Shown here in pieces: positions 1 to 11,524 of a DNA stretch of 64,000 nucleotides. Made by a program: the position numbers and the translations under genes. The first letter of the stretch is position 1; each line of letters opens with the position of its first letter. Source of the DNA: Escallonia rubra (taxonomy: Eukaryota; Streptophyta; Magnoliopsida; Escalloniales; Escalloniaceae); contig JAVXUO010001376.1 of assembly GCA_033065855.1 (NCBI GenBank), positions 186,001-250,000 on the forward strand. Reading direction: 5' to 3'. The notes below the pieces were generated by a model that was given only the letters and a program-made list of their open reading frames with translations, did no database searches and was not told where the DNA came from.

Positions 1-562
1 ACTGTTTCACAATTACATCCACAGTCACTAAATTACTATCAGAAAGCTTACGTCAAACATTCTACGGAGGTTTTTAGGGTTTGTGTCGATGGATTAGAAT
101 GGCTCGACTTGTTCGAAGAAAATAATGAACTCCTTGAGCTAAGCAGAGATCATTGTTTGGGGCATCCTCAATGCCTCGTTACTCACTTGTTCATCTTCTC
201 TCCATATCGCTTGAATGATAAAGATTAAACCGTGTGCTTCATGTTGACTAGTCTCAAAAGTAATCTTTGTATTCATTAACAACGGGGTGAATTTGAGAAT
301 GTGAGGCTGGAGATAGCCTATCACTTCTTTTAGCTACATGCATGTATTGTTGTCACAAATGTATATTGTGGGGCTAAAAATAGCCTATTCGAAGTTGGAC
401 TAAAAGACAAATGACTGGTAGTAACTACGCATAAATGGAACTCAATCAGAATCCGAGGGGCATGGCCTTTCACCACGGAATTCCCAGAGAAAATCCCTTT
501 TCAATAAGAAATACACAAACTGAATAGTAGACAACATAGGCAATTTTTACTTCAGAGAAGCT

Positions 563-1845
563 TTAGCCATATATAGCTTGAAGCATTTTAACAGTCTGCT
601 TAAGCTTCTCTGCTTCTGGTATAACTTCCTTGGCAGCATCGTCTAAACGAAACTTCTTTGCCCATCCCACGAGCCCGGGCGTTTTGCTCTGGTCAAGAAA
701 CTTGACATTAGCCGCTTCCTCTACTACCTCTACCCACCCCAAGAGGCATCCCAAAGTGATATCAATATACCCGATACTATCACCGCCAAAGTAAGCTTTC
801 CCTTTGCTGCACTTGACGAAGGCCTCCTCCAGCAATGCCAACGCTTCTTGTGTTTCCTGTACAACTTTTTTTGCTTCCTCTCCTCGTGCAAATAAGATTA
901 GCTGCTTAAGTGGTAAGAAGAACTGCAAGCATTCAAATTGTATGTTAAGAACGATCATTTCTACACGTTACAGTTTAAGCTTCTAGACCATGTGTTTACG
1001 TAATAGTTCCTATACCTACAAATTTCTTTACTCTTTGCGGTGTTAAATATTAAGATCTGTACAATGGTTTAGATCATCATGTAGTGCCTGTATAGCGTGA
1101 TCGAATAGGTCTACAGCCATTCCACACAGCTAATACGCCTAATATAAGTTCAGGTCATAACAAATACTCCGTACAACTTAGATGATGATTGCAAATATAA
1201 GTCAATTAAACTTTACAAAGTGGGCTTGCAGTCTGTTCCGTAAGCCTATCTTGGGTTTGAAAATTAAGATCCTAAGTAGAGATAAAGTTCGTTGCTGAAG
1301 GCTTCTTTGGCCTGAAGTTCTAAAATTTAAAGTAGGTATGTTCTCACGTATAAAGGATGCATAACATGGCTTAAACCTTATCCTCGCAAAGTGGGCTTGC
1401 AGTCTGTTCCGTATGCCGATCTTGGGTTTGAGAGTTAGGATCCTAAGTAGAGGTAAAGTTCGTCTCTTTAGCTTAAATCTGAAATTGGCTCTTTCAGTGG
1501 CGTTTTATAATAGTTGAAGAAGGATACCTTGTCATCAATATACGCTGCCCAAAACCGGGCTGTGGCACGATCATAGGAATCAGATGGAAGGATGGAGGGA
1601 CCATGAGGCCAGACCTCATCAATGTACTGGAGAATGACAAGGGACTCACAGATAGTCTTGTCGGCATGAAAAAATACCGGGATCTTCTTGTAAACCGGAT
1701 TAGATTTCAGGAGGAAATCGCTCTTGGGATGCAAAGTCTCTTCGATGGACTCGTAGTCGATGCACTTGACATTGAGAGCGATCTGCACGCGGTTCACGAA
1801 TGGGCTCAGCCAGGCACCCAAAAGCCTCACGCCACTTGCTTCCAT
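563..1845 (-). CDS. Tau-class glutathione S-transferase, copy 1 (exons 1845-1528 and 922-563)
   Basis: This cytosolic enzyme of the plant tau GST class conjugates glutathione to electrophiles or carries ligands. Exon 1 is 318 nt (106 codons), starts [12 protein letters not shown] and ends YIDDK just before a GT donor. Exon 2 starts FFLPLKQL after a TTGCAG acceptor and ends MLQAIYG-stop. The 605-bp phase-0 intron sits where tau GSTs usually carry their single intron. The product is 225 aa, normal for the class. The N-terminal thioredoxin-like domain shows the catalytic Ser14 (LSPF), the cis-Pro56 (KIP) and Glu67-Ser68 (CESL) of the GSH site. The C-terminal helical domain has [10 protein letters not shown]. 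The ATG at 1845 is chosen because class members start a few residues before LLGAW; an in-frame TTG lies just upstream. Gene 2 is a recent tandem copy differing at about five residues. GSTU17/18-like by general feel; the exact orthologue is not assigned. Confidence 0.93.
1215..1460 (-). repeat. 171-bp tandem duplication inside the GSTU copy 1 intron
   Basis: The segment beginning gtgggcttgcagtctgttcc occurs at 1220 and again at 1391, an offset of 171 bp. Each is followed by the same stretch through ggatcctaagtagag. Copy 2 has this segment only once. The intron lengths (605 versus 434 bp) differ by exactly 171 bp, so the duplication accounts for the whole difference. Confidence 0.9.
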
Positions 1846-1927
1846 AACCAACAAGTATCACACAAGAAAGAGGATATCAAGGGTTATGAGGGGAAGCTAC
1901 CTATCTGGTAGAGCATTACAAGTTCGA

Positions 1928-1940
1928 GGTTTTAATAGAC
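1928..1940 (-). promoter_or_regulatory. Probable TATA box of GSTU copy 1
   Basis: On the minus strand this reads GTCTATTAAAACC, about 85 bp before the ATG, so transcription would start some 50-60 nt before the coding region. The same sequence lies in the same place before copy 2. The assignment rests on sequence and position only. Confidence 0.4.
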
Positions 1941-2125
1941 AGGGGGGGGGGGGGTATACTATTGTGACGGCTACTAGCTGACGTTTCTGGTTCACAAAAA
2001 TAAAAAATTGAGGCCTCAATAAAGTCCACTAACTTTTAACCCCAAAGTCCACTTTTTTGTAATTTTCCCAAAATGTGCCGTCAACAAGTCAGATTTTTCT
2101 CACTTGGGCGGCCTCTAAAGCTTGG

Positions 2126-2438
2126 CCCCGTACGCTTACCATATTTGTTTTCTGTTTTCATTTTCTGTTTTCATTTTTCATGATTTTCATATTCAGTTTG
2201 AAAATCCGTTCCTGTACTTTTATAATTTTCAAAAAAAAAAAATTAGTTATTTTTTCTTATATTGGGTTAAGTTTGAGTGAAAAAAGCTGAAAACACCTTT
2301 TAGGTGTTTTCAGTTTTTTGTTACTATTTGAGTAATTTTATCGAAAACGAAAACAGAAAATGGTAAAAGTACGAAAAAAAAGAATCTTTTTCATCATCAT
2401 TGCTAAAAACTGAAAACGAATATGGTAAACGTACGGGG
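2126..2438. mobile_element. MITE with about 25-bp inverted ends, in duplication block 1 only
   Basis: The left end reads CCCCGTACGCTTACCATAT and the right end, reverse-complemented, reads CCCCGTACGTTTACCATAT. The interior is AT-rich with a second foldback around gctgaaaacacc/ggtgttttcag. It is missing from the matching place in block 2, so it inserted after the duplication or was lost from the other copy. The superfamily is not assigned; no clear target duplication is seen. Confidence 0.65.
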
Positions 2439-2454
2439 GGTTATTTTTTCTCAG

Positions 2455-3270
2455 ATTTTTCTCAGAGGAGGCTTCTTTCATATTTTTTCCCCAATCAATT
2501 CTACAAAATAGGCGACAATTTATCTATAATATTCCAAGTAAGAACAACCCCTAGTACATTCAAAAGTTATAAAACCAATTGATAGAATTGTAGCTTTGCT
2601 TGAAAATCATGGTATCACTTGAAAGACTATCTACCCAAAACGTACACTTCTACAAACTGAGAGAATAAGCTCATGACACTAAATCCTATAATTTGAACCA
2701 TCAAACACCAAATTTTGTAATTAGGTCTAACATTTTTAATAATCTCATGATAGCAATAGAAAATAACATCGTAAAATACTCAAAGAATAAACTTAGAAGC
2801 ACATGAACCTTCCATAAAAAAGAACTTGAAAGTAAAATTCCATGTTTGAGAAGAAATACTCCAGAGAATTCAATAACCTCAATAGGTCTGCTCAAATCTG
2901 AGTTGTTCCAAGGAATAAAGCAAATATGTGGTCAGCTTAATGCGGACAAAAAGCTGTGTAACCACAAATCAGCAGGTAAAATTGTTTATTAGTTTTTCAT
3001 GAAGAATTAAAGGCTATGTTTCTTTAGCCAAAACAGCAAGAGGAACATATGGTCCAACAGTTCCTCCTGGACAATGTTCCGTGGAATTTCTACCTGCTGA
3101 TTGTAGCAAACAGGTGAAGCATTAAGCGAAAGGTTGCTTCCGATGGATCCTCATACACAGACCAACTGGAAGCGAAATATAATGAGGTTTTTGCTGGAAT
3201 GATGGCGATAAAGGAGATGAGAGTGATAGACATTTGCATTCCAGAACCCAACTAAACCTTTATATATATA
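2455..3270 (+). other. Duplicated segment with short coding-like frames, unidentified
   Basis: No known gene was recognised. Two plus-strand stretches look coding and are kept in both duplication blocks: about 3,016-3,125 (frame containing ARGTYGPTVPPGQCSVEFLP) and about 3,142-3,255 (frame containing EAKYNEVFAGMMAIKEMRV and ending PEPN-stop). A putative acceptor ctttag precedes the first. There is no start codon or complete frame, so this may be the remnant of a spliced gene or pure chance. Confidence 0.3.
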
Positions 3271-3281
3271 TAATAGCTAAA

Positions 3282-3300
3282 ATCTCGTGCTATGCACGAG
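3282..3300 (+). mobile_element. Helitron-like terminal hairpin motif
   Basis: AAAATCTCGTGCTATGCACG forms a small hairpin (ctcgtg/cacgag), the kind of sequence found at plant Helitron 5' ends. The same motif recurs at about 14,185. The other end of the element was not found. Confidence 0.35.
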
Positions 3301-3789
3301 AAAAACCCAATACATATATTATTGCTTTAATAAGGAGTGTCATGTGTGGCTACTCACCCACCAATACGTCGTGAAAGATTAACATCTGGCACACCAGAAA
3401 GTATGCATTAATCTTTTTAATTGTAATGCGACGAAAAGAAAGAAAAGTCGCAGATACTACAACGTCGAATTTGAAGTATATAACAACATTGAAAATTGAG
3501 TTTTTAGCAAATGTATGAATCTTGGATTCTACGTAAAAAAAAAAGAGAGAGAGACTGAAACGTTTAGTTGTTTATCTATGAAATCGGTTCTTTATTAAAA
3601 AAAAATAAGTTCCTAAGAATTTTGAAAATAATAATTAAGAAAATATAACATAATTGCTTGATCCAAAATACGCTAAAAAGTCATTAGAAATCTAGTAGAT
3701 TGCGAAAAATAAAGATCATTAATTCAGCACAAAAAAAGTCGGAGGAAAAAGTCAATTACCATATAGTCGTTTTTTATTAGTTATCGTTA

Positions 3790-4876
3790 AGGGAAAATTG
3801 CGTAAAATACTCATGTGGTTTGAGGTAATTGCAAAAAGACCCCTCCTGTTACAAAAATTGCAAGAAGACATCGAAAAGTGCAAAAGTCTTGCAATCGACG
3901 ATTCTTGTAACAGAATGATGAAAATGTCTAAATTTCCCTCTATATATATTATAATTCCAAAACCAAGACCATTTGGTAAAAAAAAAAACCCTAAATCTAC
4001 AATTAGGGCTGACTGTGACTAGAAAACCCTAAAAAAAAACCCTAAATCATGTGACTTGAAATCCTCCGGTGGCAGAGATCAAAGTTAGGCCTCACTGCGA
4101 AAACTCACCCAGCGATAATCACGGCTGCTTGGCAAGCTTCCCGCAGCGGCAAAGTCGATCTAGTGCCGACAAGGCAAGATATCCTCCGCCGGAACCCTTG
4201 AACGGCATCGGTGGTGGAGGCGCCGGCGGTGGCGAAGCCGGCGCATGTGGATGGGGTTGATGGCTTGTGGTTTTGTAGATCTAGGTTTGTTTTTTGAATT
4301 GTAGATCTAGGCTTGTGGTTTGTGAATCAGGATGGTGGAGGCGGCGCAATAGGCTTGTGGTTGGTGACGTGGAGTTCGCGGTGGGTGGAAAGCACGGTGG
4401 GGGAGGTGCACTTGGCTTGGGTTGATTAAGTGGCTAGCGGCGGTGAAATAGGGATCTCTATGGGTGGTTGGGGCTAGCGGTTTCGGAGGTAGATGGGGCT
4501 GCATAGTGGTGGCAGAAACTGGCGGTGGTAGAAAGAGGGGGTGGTGGTGGTCGATGGGCCTGATGAGGGTGGCGGCTAGGTTTTGGGCTTGAGGGAGCTA
4601 CGGTTGTTGCAATTTGCGGGAGCAGATGGATGCGGTGGTTAGGGCTTAGGATTTGGGGAAGGAAGAAGATAGAAAGGGCATTTTTGTCATTTGTTAAGTT
4701 AATCTCTACCAGACGCACTCTTCAGGAGCGTGAACATCACATGCCGTTAGTTTGAACGATTTTTATGACGGTTGCAAGGCTTTTGCAATTTTTGGTGTCT
4801 TCTTGCAATTTTTGTAGCAGGATGAATTTTTTTGCAATGACCCCAAACCATAGGGGTATTTTACTCAATTTTCCCT
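3790..4876. mobile_element. TIR DNA transposon, non-autonomous, about 110-bp inverted repeats, GC-rich interior
   Basis: The left end begins AGGGAAAATTGCGTAAAATA. The right end reverse-complemented begins AGGGAAAATTGAGTAAAATA. Similarity continues for about 110 bp at roughly 80%, including ttgcaaaaagac-type motifs. The interior (about 4,070-4,640) is GC-rich and gene-like in composition, with glycine-rich or proline-rich frames, unlike the AT-rich surroundings. A second family member lies at 34,985-36,213. Long TIRs with a gene-like core suggest a Mutator-type or Pack-MULE-like element. No clean target duplication was found, so the class is an inference. Confidence 0.65.
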
Positions 4877-4879
4877 ATC

Positions 4880-6980
4880 CAAAGAACATAACAACAGCCT
4901 TTGACAGGATGAGTATTTTATACTCCTCACTTGTCTTACATTTGTAAAATGAGGCTTGTAACTTAAAAGGTTATAAGTTGTATTATACCGTCCTTGGAAG
5001 GGTTTGATAAGAATAGTAACCATACCTCCCCAACCCCACCTCGACACAGACACCACCACCACCACCCATACGCACAATAGCTTACAAAAGGATCTATATA
5101 CTAAATCTACGTAATGTAACTCTTCACGGTGCATATAATATGTCTATTAAACATGTGAAGTTTGGAGTACCATGTCAATATTTTCGAATATCAAAAAATT
5201 AATGTTCAAATTGTAAAGTACATTTTCAGATGCACCCGTACTATGGCACAATCTCCTTTGAAAATGCACAGGATTTTTATCAGATTCTATTATTTATGAG
5301 ATTTTCAAAACATGAAATGATGAATAGCATCAAATTATTAAAAATGGGTTGTTAAAATTAGAAAGACAAATATTAATGGATTCAGGGTTCCATAAAAAAG
5401 TTTTGGACCAAAACATATGGCCGGCAACTTCAATCTCCAAACTTGTTCAATTGCAAATCTCAAACCATGACGTAGTTTCCCTTCAAAACGTAAGTGCTAC
5501 AGCTTGAAAGACCTTCTAAAACTTTTCTTTCTAAGCACCATGCTATCATTTATTAACAATATAGCATGAAACTCAATCTAGCCAAAGTAGTTTCACACGG
5601 CATTCCTTGTAAAATAGGATAACAATTACCTTGATGATATTCTTTCTTAAACAAATTGTCCCTCTTTACCAACTTATAAAGAGATGGCAAAAGGCAACAC
5701 TGTCACTTGAGATCGAAAAACATAACTCTCTTCCTTTCGTTTCTTCTGCAGTTCAAATGAAATTTAGAGATCTACATAGCGTAAAAGGCCTCAATTCTAT
5801 CAATGTGAATGTATTTTGACACTTTTAACTACAAAAAGAGATGGAAAATGTCGCGAAAGATGTCTTCATGAGACAACAAAAATGTTTTTAGCAACAAAAA
5901 GTTGCTAGGCAAGTTTAGAATGATGCTTGGTTAAACATATGAGCCCAATAAAAGGACATGGCCCATCCTAATGATTCATCTTATAAGAAAAGGAATTGAG
6001 GTTTGAAGTCTCCAAGATCATCTGCACCCGCCGGAAGAGCAATAAGGTTACTGTTTAAAGATTTAGACTTGTAATAGAGATCTGAAATGAAATAAGAGCA
6101 TCAATTACCTGATCAGGTTGGCTTGAGCAGGAATTACCTTTTAAAATGCAGAAAAGGGAAACAAAATGGATTGATTAGTGAAAAAGTTAAAGAATTTATA
6201 AGCAACCAAATCCACTAACCTATTGTGAAAATAAAAAAGTAAAAAAAATTCGATTAATTAGTGAAGAAGTTAAAGGTATAGCACAAGAGGAGTGGAGAAG
6301 GAGGCAACTGAAAAATAAACACTGTATACACTGGGTGAAGAAGATGGCCATCGGTTGTGAAAAGTGTGTGTGTGTGGGGGGGGGGGGGGGGGGGCGGGGG
6401 TGGGGAGGTCATGGGTGTAAAGGAAGTTAACTGCTACTAAATTGTAGGATGCTGAGGAAGTTAGTTATAGTTTTTGAAATTGTCCAATAAATTTTTACAC
6501 GTAACTTTTTAATTTTAATTTAACTGACAAATGAATAAATTAAAAAAAAAAAAAAGGTTAGAAGTTTGGGATCGTACCGATCGAATCCAAGTACATATAT
6601 TTTGTATAGATACATTCAGGATTGGAGATAAATTTATACCAAAATTTGGAGACACACTAACAATATATATTGATGATTCTGTTTATTGAGAATGAAGTGA
6701 GTCTGCGTAGAACGTATCCGATGATCCTCTCTGGAACGACCCTCTTCTTGAATTTCCTCATTTCCAAATTTCACCGCCTCTTTGTTGGCTTTTTGAGTCT
6801 TGGAAGCTGTTGAGTTCCTTTTTCTCTTCATGGGTATGCTTAAAATTTTGCAAAAACATGGTCAAGGTCTGTTTACAATAAGGAATAGAACGCAAGGAAA
6901 TCACTACCCAACATCCATACAACTGAATTCAGCTTAGGCTACGGATTTAGGTAGAAAATATGTAACATAAAACTCAAATA
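4880..6980. other. Intergenic, nothing recognised
   Basis: AT-rich sequence without a credible gene. It contains a long poly-G run (about 6,377-6,395), which may be an assembly-sensitive spot. The short frames here have no recognisable domains. Confidence 0.6.
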
Positions 6981-6984
6981 TCAC

Positions 6985-6989
<5 letters not shown>

Positions 6990-7032
<43 letters not shown>
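6990..7032. repeat. (AG)n microsatellite
   Basis: About 21 uninterrupted AG units. There is no gene immediately beside it. Confidence 0.95.
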
Positions 7033-7034
<2 letters not shown>

Positions 7035-7071
7035 AACAGCAAGGAAGAGAATGTGATGTGAAATGTGCGAT

Positions 7072-7190
7072 TAAGGGATGAGTCCCTGTTTGGGCTGCCT
7101 AGGGTTATGGCTATATGGCTCATCTAGGATTAAGGGATGAGTCCCTGTCTGGGCTGCCTAGGGTTATGGCTATATGGCTCATCTAGGAAT
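7072..7190. repeat. Tandem duplication of a 60-bp unit
   Basis: The unit beginning taagggatgagtccctgt is at 7,072 and again at 7,132, nearly identical over 60 bp. The function is unknown. Confidence 0.9.
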
Positions 7191-7513
7191 TGGAACAGGC
7201 AGGAAATTGTAACAGGAGATAAATATGACCACAAAATGCACAAGCAATTGAGAGAAGAGACAATTATCGGAAAAGAACAGAAAACATCATATGGCAGTTG
7301 TTTTGGGTTAAAACAAAGGAGGTAATGGTCTAAAACTTAGGGAACATAATCCATACTGAACCAATAGATTTTTTCCACCTAATTATAGTTATGAAGAATA
7401 ATTCAAAAATTCTAGAAAAATGGATTGATACTTTGGTGGACAAAGACCTTGCCAATCGAATCCAATTAGCTGCCTTAAGTACTGGAAACCACTGCAACCA
7501 CAAACATTTCAAT

Positions 7514-8217
7514 CAGGGGGCGGATCCAGGATTCTGCATTGAGGGGGGTCAAAAGTTGCATGTAAAAATTTTAGTTACTAGTATTACAAAATAAATGTAA
7601 TATGACCACGACCACATTTGGTGCAGGAAGTGACATCAAATAAATTGAATCATTTTAGTCTTTAATGCATAAGATATGCAAAAAGAATAATATGTCTCTG
7701 TGTATTAGTTCCGGCATCACATTTATATTGAAGTTATATACTTGTGTGCACTAATTATACTTGCACAATAGTTTAAAAATACTTTGATTGAATGCTACTC
7801 ACATATAGCATTTGTAAGTATATCAGTTGTATGTATATGAAAAATGCATATTTAAAATTGAGTAGCGAGAAAAAATATTAGTCGAACTTTGAGTTTGTCT
7901 ACCCAAAAAAAAATAATAATAATAATAACCTAAATTTTCTTGTGAATTGGAATTAAAACAACAAAATATAAGGAATTAGATATTCACTCCAAACTTAAAC
8001 TCTCTCAAACTTCAAATGGTTTTTAGTGGCACTTGTTAATAACACGATTTGAATCTTTAAAAATAACAATAAGTTGAAAGTGCTCAAATGCTTGAAAGTG
8101 CTTAAATGCTAAAATATATATTAGGAATTTTTAAATTTAAACTTTTAATGCTTTACCAAATGTCATGTTGTAACATTACCCCCCCCCCCCCCCCCCGGGG
8201 GCGCCGGGGGCCGGCCC
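7514..8217. mobile_element. Possible hAT-like non-autonomous element
   Basis: The left end reads CAGGGGGCGGATCCAGGA, a form common at plant hAT ends. About 700 bp later a poly-C run is followed by a GC-rich end gccggccct. The interior is AT-rich and non-coding. The inverted ends match only loosely and no 8-bp target duplication was found, so this remains tentative. Confidence 0.35.
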
Positions 8218-8219
8218 TA

Positions 8220-8780
8220 CATTAGTTCCTTGCAAAACACATATTTATTACCCCGACCAAGAGTTATTTGAAGTGGCGATTCTAAACATTAGGCAATGAT
8301 TAGGTATTGCGGGTGATTACATAATTTTAAGGAATTATAGCTGAATAGTAAACTGCTAAGCTGATTCCTTCGGACATCTAAAAAAAGAGAGAAACTGTGC
8401 TAATCTTTGGAAAAAAAGGTATTTTGCTGCAACCCCATTTTAATGGCACTGATAATGAGTGAAATGGGCTTGCAGCTGGTTATGCTTGGACAATAGGCCT
8501 ATCTTGTATCTATGCGACGAACATAATTAGAATGATGAGTATGACAATTTGTAATACTTGTCATGCCTATTTAGAGTCATCCGACATAAGATTTTAGAGG
8601 CAAATCTCGTCATTAGATATTTAATACCTTGTCATCAAATTTATGTGACATAATAATAAAAGTTTTTGACTGCATAAGATGGTGCGTAGTCATAGAGACC
8701 TGCGCCCTTCTGCGCCCAACTTAAAGATCTTTGCTTTGATTTTAAAATAGTTGGACTAAAACTGAATGATCAAAGAAGAT
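8220..8780 (-). other. Decayed intron and flank of the GSTU pseudogene
   Basis: At about 8,462 (plus strand) the stretch gggcttgcag followed by ggcctatcttg matches the intron repeat of the two intact GSTU genes, so the intron of the third copy is partly kept. No exon 2 could be found from here to about 7,600. Confidence 0.55.
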
Positions 8781-8785
8781 AATCA

Positions 8786-9106
<321 letters not shown>

Positions 9107-9965
9107 GACCCTACATCAGAGAGTTTAAGTATGAGCTGATGCTATTTGGTTGGGAATGGGAATGAAGGGTAGAGCAAACAATTAGTCAAGGTTTCATATA
9201 TAGAAATTGGTATTCCATGGTGATGTCTGCTGTGATGTATGGACAGTGGAAAACTTTGAGAAGATAATTGAGGGATCCGATTACTAATTGACTTGCCCAC
9301 CTCACAAAATTAAGATAAGCATTCCGATACCAATTAGCTTTAGCGACGACTCGTAATTACCGATAATAGACCTTCATATACACAAACGTCATATGCACAA
9401 ATACTACTGATTCACAATTACATCCGCAGTCACTAAATTACTATCAGAAAGCTTACGTCAAACATTCTACGGAGGTTTAGGATTTGTGTCGATGGATTAG
9501 AACGGCTCGACTTGTTCGAAGAAAATAATGAACTCCTTGAGCTAAGCAGAGATCATTGTTTGGGGCATCCTCAATGCCTTGTTACTCACTTGTTCATCTT
9601 CTCTCCATATCGCTTGAATGATAAAGATTAAATCGTATCCTTTATGTTGACTAGTCTCAAAAGTAATCTTTGTATTCATTAACAACGGGGTGAATTTGAG
9701 AATGTGAGGCTGGAGATAGCCTATCACTTCTTTTAGCTACATGCATGTATTGTTGTCACAAATGTATATTGTGGGACTGAAAATAGCCTATTCGAAGTTG
9801 GACTAAAAGACAAATGACTGGTAGTAACTACGCATAAATGGAACTGAATCAGAATCCGAGGGGCATGGCCTTTCACCAAGGAATTCCCAGAGAAAATCCC
9901 TTTTCAATAAGAAATACACAAACTGAATAGTAGACAACATAGGCAATTTTTACTTCAGAGAAGCT

Positions 9966-11077
9966 TTAGCCATATATAGCTTGAAGCATTTTAACAGTTT
10001 GCTTAAGCTTCTCTGCTTCTGGTATGACTTCCTTGGCAGCATCGTCTAAACGAAACTTCTTTGCCCATCCCACGAGCCCGGGCGTTTTGCTCTGGTCAAG
10101 AAACTTGACATTAGCCGCTTCCTCTACTACCTCTATCCACCCCAAGAGGCTTCCCAAAGTGATATCAATATACCCGATACTATCACCGCCAAAGTAAGCT
10201 TTCCCTTTGCTGCACTTGACGAAGGCCTCCTCCAGCAATGCCAACGCTTCTTGTGTTTCCTGTACAACTTTTTTTGCTTCCTCTCCTCGTGCAAATAAGA
10301 TTAGCTGCTTAAGTGGTAAGAAGAACTGCAAGCATTCAAATTATATGTTAAGAACGATCATTTCTACACGTTAATGTTTAAGCTTTTAGACCATGTGTTT
10401 ACGTAATAGTTCCTATACCTACAAATTTCTTTACTCTTTGCGGTGTTAAATATTAAGATCTGTACAATGGTTTAGATCATCATGCAGTGCCTGTATAGCG
10501 TGATCGAATAGGCCTACAGCCACTCCACACAGCTAATACGCCTAATATAAGTTCAGGTCATAACAAATACTCCGTACAACTTAGATGAGGATTGCAAATA
10601 TAAGTCAATTAAACTTTACAAAGTGGGCTTGCAGTCTGTTCCGTAAGCTGATCTTGGGTTTGAGAGTTAGGATCCTAAGTAGAGGTAAAGTTCGTCTCTT
10701 TAGCTTAAATCTGAAATTGAATCTTTCAGTGGCGTTTTATAATAGTTGAAGAAGGATACCTTGTCATCAATATAAGCTGCCCAAAACCGGGCTGTGGCAC
10801 GATCATGGGAATCAGATGGAAGGATGGAGGGACCATGAGGCCAGACCTCATCAATGTACTGGAGAATGACAAGGGACTCACAGATAGTCTTGTCGGCATG
10901 GAAAAATACCGGGATCTTCTTGTAAACCGGGTTTGATTTCAGGAGGAAATCGCTCTTGGGATGCAAAGTCTCTTCGATGGACTCGTAGTCGATGCACTTG
11001 ACATTGAGAGCGATCTGGACGCGGTTCAGGAATGGGCTCCACCACGCACCCAAAAGCCTCACACCACTTGCTTCCAT
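9966..11077 (-). CDS. Tau-class glutathione S-transferase, copy 2 (exons 11077-10760 and 10325-9966)
   Basis: Same structure as copy 1: exon 1 of 318 nt, exon 2 of 360 nt with stop, a phase-0 intron of 434 bp, product 225 aa. Catalytic Ser14, cis-Pro56 and Glu67-Ser68 are intact, and the C-terminal [10 protein letters not shown] is present. It differs from copy 1 at about five residues, including Trp13 for Leu13 directly before the catalytic serine (AWWSPF), Leu17 for Val17, His91 for Tyr91, a Ser for Cys (LGSLLGW) and Ile for Val in exon 2. The residue-13 change is next to the active site and could affect substrate use; that is inference. The TATTAAAA box about 85 bp upstream is kept. Confidence 0.93.
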
Positions 11078-11156
11078 AACCAACAAGTATCACACAAGAA
11101 AGAGGATATCAAGGGTTATGAGGGGAAGCTACCTATCTGGTAGAGCATTACAAGTT

Positions 11157-11170
11157 CCAGGTTTTAATAG
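11157..11170 (-). promoter_or_regulatory. Probable TATA box of GSTU copy 2
   Basis: On the minus strand it reads GTCTATTAAAACC, in the same place relative to the ATG as in copy 1. The poly-C run next to it in copy 1 is shortened here. Confidence 0.4.
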
Positions 11171-11420
11171 ACAGCGGGGGTATACTATTGTGACGGCTAC
11201 TAGCTGACGTTTCTTGTTCACAAAAATAAAAAAATGAGGGCTCGTCCACTGACTTTTAACCCTAAAGTTCACTTTTTTGTAATTTTTCCAAAATGTGCTG
11301 TCAAGTCAGTTACTTTTTATTATAATAAACACAAGTCAGATTTTTCTCACTTGGGCGGCCTCTAAATCCTACGTTGAATATGTCCAAACAATCTTTTCAA
11401 TCCTTAATTCTTATTCCATC

Positions 11421-11521
11421 TTCTAGCTCGTAGCTGCTCACCCACCTAAAGCATTCGCATTCTGAAGGCAGTGCCTTCAGAATGCGAATGCTTTAGGTGG
11501 GTGAGCAGCTACGAGCTAGAA
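11421..11521. repeat. Perfect 101-bp palindrome (two 50-bp arms, 1-nt centre)
   Basis: The arms 11,421-11,470 and 11,472-11,521 are exact reverse complements over all 50 positions. The left arm starts TTCTAGCTCGTAGCTGC and the centre is the single G at 11,471. It sits in the sequence present only in duplication block 2. Perfect arms with no loop are unusual in genomic DNA. It may be a very young foldback element or an artefact of cloning or assembly. Confidence 0.95.
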
Positions 11522-11524
11522 CAT

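Larger units (their letters stand above)
1..3270. repeat. Segmental duplication, block 1 (pairs with 9406-13540)
   Basis: Position 1 aligns with 9406 and the match runs through the GSTU 3' flank, both exons, the intron and the promoter to about 2,120. It then resumes at about 2,455 and continues to about 3,270. The gap is explained by a MITE here and by different inserted sequence in the other block. The left end lies outside the window. Similarity is well above 90% in the gene part, so the duplication is fairly recent. Confidence 0.9.

Noticed and set aside
139-324. Minus-strand 61-codon frame after the GSTU gene, repeated at 9,542-9,727
   Set aside because: The two copies lie in the recent duplication and differ by a cluster of non-silent changes; no domain, no leader. 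It is 3' flank that happens to stay open.
1603-1911. Plus-strand frames over GSTU exon 1
   Set aside because: Opposite-strand shadows of a well-supported exon.
6377-8200. Poly-G and poly-C runs (about 6,377 and 8,181) as special structures
   Set aside because: Homopolymer runs of this kind are common and their length is uncertain in assemblies; no more structure around them.
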